This document shows positions 54,201 to 62,496 of a stretch of 64,000 nucleotides of DNA, in pieces. The position numbers were made by a program, and so were the translations under genes. Each line of letters opens with the position of its first letter. Position 1 is the first letter of the stretch. The notes below the pieces were generated by a model. That model searched no databases. It worked only from the letters and a program-made list of their open reading frames with translations, and had not been told where the DNA came from. Origin of the DNA: Desulfobulbaceae bacterium (lineage in GTDB: Bacteria; Desulfobacterota; Desulfobulbia; Desulfobulbales; SURF-16). The stretch lies in contig PKTX01000020.1 in the NCBI GenBank assembly GCA_002868945.1, positions 19,724-83,723 of the forward strand, in the 5' to 3' direction.

Positions 54201-54344
54201 CATGGCACCGCCGACAGCCGGGCCCTTTTCCACGAGATAGACATAATAGCCAAGTTCGGTAAGATCAAGAGCAGCCTGGACGCCGGCGATACCGCCACCG
54301 ACCACCATCACTGCTCCGGATCCTTTCCCTTTTCCTTGTCCCAT
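51288..54344 (-). CDS. hdrA: HdrA-like flavoprotein (tandem QmoA/HdrA fusion), selenoprotein
   Basis: A 1018-residue protein if TGA at 54156-54158 is read as Sec63. First part (1-345): FAD Rossmann [13 protein letters not shown], then FPTNDCSLU where relatives have DCSxC, then ferredoxin cysteines ([19 protein letters not shown]) and [15 protein letters not shown], the QmoA-like layout. Second part: [23 protein letters not shown], a second FAD motif [15 protein letters not shown] and two C-terminal [4Fe-4S] motifs ([26 protein letters not shown]). In known systems HdrA is the flavin electron-bifurcating core. It lies between fdhA and mvhD with no HdrB/HdrC nearby. Confidence 0.9.
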
Positions 54345-54377
54345 AATCACACCAAATGAGTAAAATATTCTATTGCC

Positions 54378-57300
54378 CTAACTGGGCAATTCATTACCGA
54401 GTACTTCTACTTTAATCGCACAGAGCTTATATTCCGGCGTCCTGGAGAGACGATCCAGGGCATCCAGGGTCAGGAAGTTAACCAGAGCCTCGATATGGTT
54501 ATAGGTTGTAAAGATTGTTCCTTCCTGAGAACGATCCGTTATGGTGGCCCGCATCTCAACAGAGCCGCGTCGTGAGGTCATGCGAATCCAGTCGCCCTCC
54601 TGGATCCCGTATTTTTCGGCATCAACAGGATTGACCTCGGCCAGGGCCTCGGGACTGATGATATCGATCTCGGCGGTCTTGCCGGTCATGCTGCTGAAGT
54701 TATAGCGGGCGATATCACGGCCCGTGGTAAACTTCAAGGGATACTCATCATCAGGCAGCTCCACCGGCGCAATGTATTCCTCAGGGATGAAGAGTCCCTT
54801 GCCGCGGGTGAAGGATTCGGTATGGAGGACCGTGGTGCCGGGATGATCCTCGCTGGGCACCGGCCACTGCAGGCCCACCTCTTCGAGACGCTCATAGGTA
54901 ATGCCCTTATACTGCGGCAGCAGGCTGCGAATCTCCTCAAAAATATCTTCAGCCGAGTTGTAGTGCATCTCATAACCCATTTTCTGGGAGAGTTCGGTGA
55001 AGATCTGCCAGTCCGGCTTGGCCTCGCCGGGAGGATTAACCGCCTTGCGGACCCGCTGCACCCGGCGCTCCGTACAGGTCATGGTGCCGTCCTTCTCGGC
55101 ATAACAGGCGGCGGGTAAGACCACATCCGCGGCCTTGGCCGTATCAGTGAGGAAGAGATCCTGGACCACCAGGAAATCCACCTTTTCCAGGGCCTCCTGG
55201 ACATGGGCTATGTTGGCGTCAGCCACGGCCGGGTCCTCGCCAAAGACATAGAGGGCGCGGATATCACCCTTGAAGATATTATCCCATATCTCGGTGGCAG
55301 GCTTACCGGGCCGACGTGGAACCTTGACCTTCCAGATCTTCTCGAACTTGGCAAAAAGTTCGTCATTGTCCAGACTGCCATAGCCGGGCAGCGTGTTGAA
55401 CAAGGCCCCCATGTCGCAGGCGCCCTGGACGTTGTTCTGGCCGCGCAGCGGATTGCAGCCGCCGCCCTCGACCCCCACCTTGCCGCAGAGCATGGCCAAA
55501 TTGGCGATACTCTTAACCCGGTCCGTGCCGGTAACATAGTGGGTGATGCCCATACCGTGGAAAATGGCATGGCGGCCTTCAGCGGCATACATGCGGGCCA
55601 CGGCATAGAGCTGCTCTGCCGGGATGCCGGTGATTTCGGCAACATAATCAGGGGTATATTTCTTGACGAGCTTGACCAGTTCATCAAAGTCCTCGGTCCG
55701 CTCCTCAACGAATTTCCTGTTCCAGAGCTCCTCCTCAATGATGATGTGCATCAGGCCGTTCAAGAAGGCCACATCCGTACCGGGCTGAATTCGCAGCCAA
55801 TGGTCGGCTCGATCGGCCAGTCTGGTCCGGCGCGGATCAACGACGATAAGCTTGGCGCCGCGATCCACGGCCTGATGAACGCGCAGGCCAATGGTGGGAT
55901 GACTGGTATCAGGGTTGGAACCGATCATCAAAAAGAGATCGGTCTTCTTGGTATCTGCAATGGAGTTGGTCATTGCGCCGCTGCCAAAGGTGAGGGCCAA
56001 ACTGGCCACCGTGGGAGCGTGTCAGAGTCGGGCACAGTGATCGATATTATTCGTGCCGATCGCTGTGCGCATGAACTTCTGCATCAGGAAATTTTCTTCA
56101 TTGGTGGCCCGGGCGCAGCTGAAGCCGGCAATGGCATCAGCGCCATACATGGACTTGATGTCAAAGAAATTCTTGGCAATGACGTTGTAGGCATCCTCCC
56201 AGGTTGTCTCCACCAACTGTCCGTGCCGCCGAACCAGAGGTCTGGTCAGTCGATCCTTTGACTGGACAAAGTTGTGGGCAAAACGGCCCTTGACACAGAG
56301 GGCACCGTAGTTGGGCGCCAGATCCGGGTCGGAGGAGACCTCCATCAGAGTGTCGCCCTTCACCTTTAAAATGAGCTGACAACCGGCCCCGCAATAGGGA
56401 CAGGTGGTGCGAACCTCTTTCATGGCCTCATAGTTGAGCGGCACAATGGAGGTGCGCTTATTCAGGGCGCCTGTGGAGCAATTATCGACACAGTTACCAC
56501 AATTTACACAGTTGTCTCTAAAGTTGAGGGTAATGTTGGCCGGATTATTGTGTTCATCAAAACCATCATGACTCAACTCCAGGGCGTCATACTCGCAGCT
56601 GTGCAGACAGCGTTGACAGTAGACACACTTGTTGAGATCAACAGTGATAACAGGGTGGGACTGATCCTTCGTGTAAAGGGGCTTACTGCCCATGCCCGTC
56701 TTGTTGATGTTGACCTTGTGGTCGATATCAAGCTTCTTGAGATCACAGCGATCAAAGGCGGTACAGCCGCAGGAGAGACAGCGATTGGCCTCATTGATGG
56801 CCATTTCCTCGGAAAAGCCGAGCTTCACCTCGCTGAAATCCTGGATCGCGGTCTCCGGCGGCCGAGTGGGCATCTTTTCACGCAGCTTGATACCGATGCC
56901 CTCAAAGTTGGACATATCCACCTGATCAAAGGACTTGCCGCGGGTGAAGTTGAACCTGTTGTCCGCCTCTTCCTTGGGATCTCCAGTAATAAAGGAGTGG
57001 ATGTGATTGGCGGCCTTACGGGCCGAAACCACGGTCTGGATCACGGTCCTGGTGCCGGAGACACAGTCACCGGCCGCAAAGACACCGGGAACCGAGGTCA
57101 AAAAATCACGGGGCGAGGCATTGATGGTGTTCTTTGCCGATACGGCCAGGGCCGCCTCCAGCTCGCCACCCTGGAATGTGCCGTCACAGGCCATTTGGCC
57201 CAGGGACGAAACCACGGTATCCACGGTGATGGAGTTGTTGGAGTTGGGGATGGCCTCCGGCTGCCTGACTCCCCGCTCATTGGGCTCACCCAGGCGCATG

Positions 57301-58502
57301 CGCACCAGCTCCAGGCGCATCTTACCACCCTGGTCACTGACCTGCACCGGCGAGGCCATGAGGAGAAACTGCACCCCTTCACCAATGGCCTGACGGATGA
57401 CGCGCTGATTAGCAGGCATCTCCTCTTGGGCCCGATGAAAGATCACCGTTACCTGCTCAACCCCCTGACGCAAGAGGGTGCGGGCACACTCCATGGCAAT
57501 ATTGTTGCCGCCGATAACCGCTGCCGTCTTGCCGTAATCGGCCTTCTTGCCGGTGGCCACGGCCTTGAGAAATTGAGCGGCATGATGGACCATGGGCAAC
57601 TGACAGCCGGGCACATCAAGGCGAACATCCACCCCGGCGCCGGTGGCAATAAAGGTGGCGTCAAAGCCCTGGTCCTGGAGATCCTGCAGGGTAAAATCAC
57701 TCCCCCACTTCTGGCTGAGGCGTACGGAGATCCCCATCTTCATGATCATGTTGGTCTCATAATCAAGAACCTTGCGGGGAATCTTATACTCCGGAATACC
57801 ATAGCGCAGCATGCCGCCCAGCTTGGGATTGGCCTCTAGAACGGTGACATCATGGCCCTTTTGAGCCAGGAAAAAGGCGGCGGTCAGACCGGCCGGGCCG
57901 CCGCCGATGATGGCCACCCTCTTGCCGGTTGCCTTGGCACGGGGCAGACGCAGATCAATATTATTGGTCATGCACCAGTCTGCCACAAAACGCTTCAGAT
58001 GGTTGATGGAAACAGGCTCATCAACCAGCAAGCGCCGACACCTGGTCTCACAGAAACGGGGGCAGACCCGTCCCACGGAAAAGGGAAAGGGGTTGCGGTC
58101 CATGACCAGGCGCAGGGCCTCTTCATACTCTCCCTTGGCCACATGGGCGATATAGCCCTGAACATTGAGCTGACCTGGACAGGTGAGGTTACAGGGAGCC
58201 TTGCAGTCGCCGAAATGACTGGCGGAAACAGTGGCCAGGCGTTCCTGGCGATGCTTGGTAAGCTCTTTGGAGTCGGTGCTGATCCGCATGCCGTCCGTGG
58301 CAACAGTGGCGCAGGAGCGCACAAAATGATCCGTGCCCTCCACCTCCACGACACAGAGCTGACAGGGGATCTCACTCTGTTTGCCATTGACATGACAGAG
58401 GGTGGGAATATGAATCCCTGAACGGTTGGCTATCTCAAGGATAGTCAGGCCTTGTTCAGCAATGACTTCAGAGCCATCTATCTCTAAGCTTATCGTCGAC
58501 AT
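54378..58502 (-). CDS. fdhA: Formate dehydrogenase alpha subunit fused to a GltD-like flavoprotein, selenoprotein
   Basis: A 1374-residue protein if TGA at 56022-56024 is read as Sec827 (DHCARL-U-HAPTV, the active-site position that binds Mo or W in FdhA). Domains in order: NuoG-like [2Fe-2S] (Cys36, 47, 50, 64); GltD-type iron-sulfur helices (DCKAPCNLTCP, CPRFCETRC); FAD/NAD(P) flavoprotein 195-520 with IIGGGPAGLTAA; two [4Fe-4S] motifs (CVYCQRCLHSC, CVNCGNCVDNC); then the molybdopterin catalytic unit starting CPYCGAGC. It interconverts CO2 and formate. The fused flavoprotein suggests direct NAD(P)H exchange; hdrA and mvhD follow. Confidence 0.92.
55997..56024 (-). promoter_or_regulatory. 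Candidate SECIS element of fdhA
   Basis: TGA at 56022-56024; 16 bases later CCAGTTTGG (55997-56005) lies at the tip of a GGTGGCC../GGCC..CACC stem with loop AGTTT, at a spacing like that of bacterial SECIS hairpins. Confidence 0.5.
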
Positions 58503-58619
58503 TTTTCTTTAAATCAGAATACATGGTTCAGAAAAAAAGCCCGGGCAGGAGAAAACATGAAATAACTGGCAGTTATTTGTAGTGTGCCCCGCCTTATTCG
58601 GACCTTTTTCTGTTGTGCA

Positions 58620-59975
58620 TTATGCAGCCGGCTTCCACTCTTTCAAAAAGGCGGGCAGATGACCTGCCTCACGCGGCCCGATGGTAATGGTCCATCCGGG
58701 CAGCTCCTCTTCAAGCTCACCCTTCATGGAGGCCAGATAACCAGGGATTATAAGCTCACGATGCTTGACCTTCTCCTCAACACCCGCCTTTTTCATAAAT
58801 TGGGCGATAAGGTCGGCGCCGAACTTGCCGGCAGCCCAGGCCGTCAGCACTGAAAGCCCCTCGGTATCCTTGATGAGCAGCCATGAAGGCACGTTGGAGC
58901 CCTCAATCTCACCGGAAACAATAAAGTAGGTGAGAGAGAAGTTGCAGGTTACCAGTACCGGAGAGTTCTCATCCGGACCGTTGATGCTGTAGACATCCTC
59001 CTGAACCACCATGGGCCGCTGCGGATCCGTAAAGATGTTAAGCTGCTCAAGCAGAAGCGGAAAGAGGAGATCACCCTGCAGATCGGACAGGACAATAATA
59101 CCGGTATATTTGGCCATGACAACAGAGGCGATCATCGCCTCCATCATGGGATCGTCGGTCATCTCACAGGGGAAGGTGATGGTGGGGAAACCAAGGGGCT
59201 TATACTTGGTCTTGATGGAGGCGCGACGAGCGACAATATTATCCTCAAAGGCATCACGCAGAGTGCGGGCCCCGGTATCAATGATTACATCCTTGAGACC
59301 CTCTTCCACCGCCTTTTCGGAGACCTCGATGAGATTATCAATATTGCTGCCCTTGCACCCCAAGGGACAACCGCTATCCTTGGCAACACCGATCATGTCG
59401 GCAACATTGGCGTCAGTGGCGCCAAAGAGCAGGGGGTTGCGGTCACTGCAGAGCTTGGCAGCCTCGCTCATGGTGGCGGCATCCTCGGTCATCAAAATGA
59501 TATTGGCATCAGGGGCGCCCTCAAGCACCTTCTGCACCAGGGCAACGAACTTTGCCTTGTCGCCATCACTGTCCTTGATCGCAATGAGATCAGCCTTCAT
59601 CATCACGCCAACACGCTCATAGCGCAGGCTTTTGAAGCGCTCGACACGACCGTCCACATCAGCGTCCGCCATGGCGGTGGTGACCAGTACAGCGATACCA
59701 GTGGGATTTTCAAAACGTTTTTCATGACGGTAGAGACAGGTCTCGCCACCAATCTTGAAAGCGTTATCACCACTACCAATGGTAACGGTCCGAATGGGAG
59801 GAGCAGAGGCCTCGCCAATAGAGGCCTTCACCTCATCACTTACGTAAGGACACTCACCGATTTCAGCCTGACCGGAGGCCACTTTCATGGCAAAGGCAAG
59901 GCAGGTGGGGATTTGACACTCGCCACAATTCTTCTTGGGGAGCATTTTGAGGATCTGGATACCAGTTAAAGCCAT
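58620..59975 (-). CDS. acsC: Corrinoid/iron-sulfur protein large subunit
   Basis: A 451-aa gamma subunit of the corrinoid iron-sulfur protein, which carries the methyl group from methyl-H4folate to acetyl-CoA synthase. The N-terminal [4Fe-4S] site reads KKNCGECQIPTCLAFAM with a fourth Cys in GECPYV. A TIM-barrel-like middle and a C-terminal cobalamin-binding domain follow. It sits 270 bases downstream of acsB and 117 bases upstream of fdhA. Confidence 0.94.
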   Translation of the reverse strand: MALTGIQILKMLPKKNCGECQIPTCLAFAMKVASGQAEIGECPYVSDEVKASIGEASAPPIRTVTIGSGDNAFKIGGETCLYRHEKRFENPTGIAVLVTTAMADADVDGRVERFKSLRYERVGVMMKADLIAIKDSDGDKAKFVALVQKVLEGAPDANIILMTEDAATMSEAAKLCSDRNPLLFGATDANVADMIGVAKDSGCPLGCKGSNIDNLIEVSEKAVEEGLKDVIIDTGARTLRDAFEDNIVARRASIKTKYKPLGFPTITFPCEMTDDPMMEAMIASVVMAKYTGIIVLSDLQGDLLFPLLLEQLNIFTDPQRPMVVQEDVYSINGPDENSPVLVTCNFSLTYFIVSGEIEGSNVPSWLLIKDTEGLSVLTAWAAGKFGADLIAQFMKKAGVEEKVKHRELIIPGYLASMKGELEEELPGWTITIGPREAGHLPAFLKEWKPAA

Positions 59976-60245
59976 TTTCTAGCCCTCTCTCTTTTTATAT
60001 ATAAACATTCAAGTTGATCTTACGGATAAAATGGTGGCCCGTTCAACAGACCGCTGCAGACAAGGGGCCCAAGGGCGGCTTGGCAGCGCACCCTGCTGAG
60101 GCATCGTCACGGATCGGCTGAAGGTTAGCAAGCCTCAGAGATGCTCCGCAGCCCATGTCATAGGCAGGCCAAGACCATTTCCGGGTGCCCTGTCTTCCTC
60201 GTTTTCTTGCCTCGAGCGACACGTGTTCCCTTTTTCAACAGCCTG
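59976..60245. other. Gene-free gap between acsB and acsC, possible family B relic
   Basis: No gene is seen. The acsB-proximal end (60228-60247 in reverse: CAGGCTGTTGAAAAAGG) matches the family B end CAGCCCGTTGAAAAAGG at 14 of 17 positions, and GGCCCGTT occurs near 60033, so a decayed B element is possible. A gap this large is unusual inside an acs operon. Confidence 0.3.
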
Positions 60246-62453
60246 TTAGACGGCAGACTCCATTTCCAAGGCCGGGTGACCTTTTTCCTTCAGGAAGGCG
60301 AGGATCTCCTCTTCAGTGGTACCCTGCTCTTCCGTGGCAATCATATCGTACAGTTCAGGCATGCCGATCTCTTCGCAACGCGCCTTCAGTTTCTCGGAAA
60401 TCTCATCCTTGAGAATCTTGGGCAACCAGACCACCCGCTTCAGACCACCCTCAGCCATAAAAAGCTTGCGACTGGTGAGATAATGTTTGGAAACACCCAT
60501 GAATCCGGGGGTTTGGGCACCACCACCGGCCATACCGGCCAGGGAAGTGAACTTCATACCCGAGGGGGTCATGCCCATGTAGTCACGGTTAACCACCATG
60601 ATACCGTTACACTGGGGCAGCATGGCGGCAATGGCCTCAAAGCAGCCACAGGCGGTCATGGGATTATTCATCAGCGAGTAGCAGCTCACCTCAGGAACAG
60701 CGCCGCGTGAGGCCTGATTGACAAACTCATTGATGCCGATAAAGTCACCAAGCTCTGCATCGGTACACTCGCCCTTTTCAATGGGCTGGTTGGGGCCGGT
60801 GGGGTTGATCTGATAAGAGGCCTTACCGTCCAGCCAGTTATAGGCGCCGCACATGCCGACACGCTCCGGTGTAATGACGCAGACGTGGGAAGGGGCAAAT
60901 GATTGACAGAGGGTACAGGAGTAGAAAACCTCTTCAGTCTCATCCGTCATATTACCAAGGCGCAGATCACGCTCCGCATAGGTTTCCTTGGCCATGGCCA
61001 TTACCTGCTCCACGGTCTCCTGCACGGTGGAGATCTTCACCTGCACCTTGTCAAGAATAGCACCGAACTCCTGATGAAGCTTTCCGTGAAGAACTTTACC
61101 TAAGTGCTTGAAAGAGAATCCCTTTTCAACAGCACCATGGCCAATCCTGATCCACATGATATCACGCTGACCAATATGCATGATGCCCTGAATGTAGTTC
61201 ATCAGGTGATGGAACTGCCGCTCAAGAATCGGCTCAAAGTCAGACTGCATCTCGCGACCGGCAACCTCTACGAGGATGCTGATGGGCAGATTCTCGCCCT
61301 GTTTGATATCAGAGATATCCTTACCCTCCAGGGTGACCAGGCCATCCTCAACCTCATCCATTTCCTTGGAGATCAACACCTCGACACCGGTGGTACGGCC
61401 ACCACCACACTCCATGAACAGGTCATCCTTACGGATACGCTCACCCTCGAAGGCGGGGCCAAAGGACATGGGGATATCGATCTTGGTGACATTGACCTTG
61501 AGACCGCGCACCTCAATGGCCTTCTGGACAAACTCCTCATGGGGCACGTTGGAAACCACATGCTCGTAGGTACAGATACCGGTAGGCAGCACCTCGGGGA
61601 TATCGTAATCGGAGATGGTGGGGAAACCCCAGTTAAAGGCACCTGCGGCATTGGCGTACCACTCGTCAGAGACCTTGCCAAAGGCCATGACAAAGGCAAA
61701 GGTACGATCCTTATTGTAGATCAGGTTGCCGCGGAAATCGCCAGGCTTGATACCGCCGAAGGCCATGGCCACACGGCAGGCAAAACCGATGGAGAAGACA
61801 ACCGAGGTATAGTTGTCGGCAAAGGGTACCAGACGGGTGTTCCAGCCCACCTGAACGCCGTTATCCACCAGCTGCTGCGACATGTTCTTGCCGTTGACGC
61901 TGTGGTCGTGCATGAAGATGTAAAGATTTTTCTCCTGCAGCTCAAGGGCGATGCGCGAGGCAACCTCCTTATCATCCGGGGCACCGACAATGGCGGCAAA
62001 ACCAGGGGCCGAACCATCGACAAATTCAACACCACGCTTCCGGAAGATGACGTCATCGGCGGCACCGAGCCAGAGATTGCTATCAGTGGGCTCTTCGGTC
62101 TTGGTGTAGAAATCCGGGGTTTCGATATAGCGAATTGCCTCATACATCTCTTCGGCAAAATAGGTGGCCATACCGGCATCCAGGGCCGGCGCCAGATAGG
62201 GCAACCAGTTATGCTCGGAGACCAGATCCGGCAGAAGCGTACGACACTCCTGGAAAATATCCTTCATATCGCCGATCTTTTCCACCTTGGCACCAAGCAT
62301 GGAATAGATAATGGGCAGGAAATAAGCGGTATTGGGTAAGCTGACTTCCTGATCTGCCCCATACTTCTTCAGGGCCTCTTCATATTTTTCCTCAGCCATA
62401 TCCACAATCTTGTGGGCACCACGGATAGCTGCTGAGCAGATTATCTTAGACAT
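60246..62453 (-). CDS. acsB: Acetyl-CoA synthase (CO-methylating), bacterial full-length type
   Basis: A 735-aa acetyl-CoA synthase, which joins CO, a methyl group and CoA at the Ni-Ni-[4Fe-4S] A-cluster. Cluster ligands are seen in CTLCQSFAPSHVCVITPERVGMCG (given as its parts CTLCQSF, HVC and MCG), and the distal-Ni Cys-Gly-Cys in TACGCFEAI. Its length equals Moorella AcsB, so it keeps the N-terminal CODH-docking domain that archaeal CdhC lacks. GAGGA precedes the ATG. It follows acsD by 43 bases. Confidence 0.96.
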   Translation of the reverse strand: MSKIICSAAIRGAHKIVDMAEEKYEEALKKYGADQEVSLPNTAYFLPIIYSMLGAKVEKIGDMKDIFQECRTLLPDLVSEHNWLPYLAPALDAGMATYFAEEMYEAIRYIETPDFYTKTEEPTDSNLWLGAADDVIFRKRGVEFVDGSAPGFAAIVGAPDDKEVASRIALELQEKNLYIFMHDHSVNGKNMSQQLVDNGVQVGWNTRLVPFADNYTSVVFSIGFACRVAMAFGGIKPGDFRGNLIYNKDRTFAFVMAFGKVSDEWYANAAGAFNWGFPTISDYDIPEVLPTGICTYEHVVSNVPHEEFVQKAIEVRGLKVNVTKIDIPMSFGPAFEGERIRKDDLFMECGGGRTTGVEVLISKEMDEVEDGLVTLEGKDISDIKQGENLPISILVEVAGREMQSDFEPILERQFHHLMNYIQGIMHIGQRDIMWIRIGHGAVEKGFSFKHLGKVLHGKLHQEFGAILDKVQVKISTVQETVEQVMAMAKETYAERDLRLGNMTDETEEVFYSCTLCQSFAPSHVCVITPERVGMCGAYNWLDGKASYQINPTGPNQPIEKGECTDAELGDFIGINEFVNQASRGAVPEVSCYSLMNNPMTACGCFEAIAAMLPQCNGIMVVNRDYMGMTPSGMKFTSLAGMAGGGAQTPGFMGVSKHYLTSRKLFMAEGGLKRVVWLPKILKDEISEKLKARCEEIGMPELYDMIATEEQGTTEEEILAFLKEKGHPALEMESAV

Positions 62454-62496
62454 TGATTAATTCCTCTACTAAAAGATCGGGTTAAAATCCTTACCT

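Noticed and set aside
54378-58502. fdhA, hdrA and mvhD as pseudogenes broken by stop codons
   Set aside because: Each break is TGA, exactly one per gene, at a cofactor-ligand position where Cys or Sec is known, and coding continues unbroken on both sides.
61104-62339. 411-aa plus-strand open frame opposite acsB
   Set aside because: Antisense shadow of acetyl-CoA synthase with no family features.
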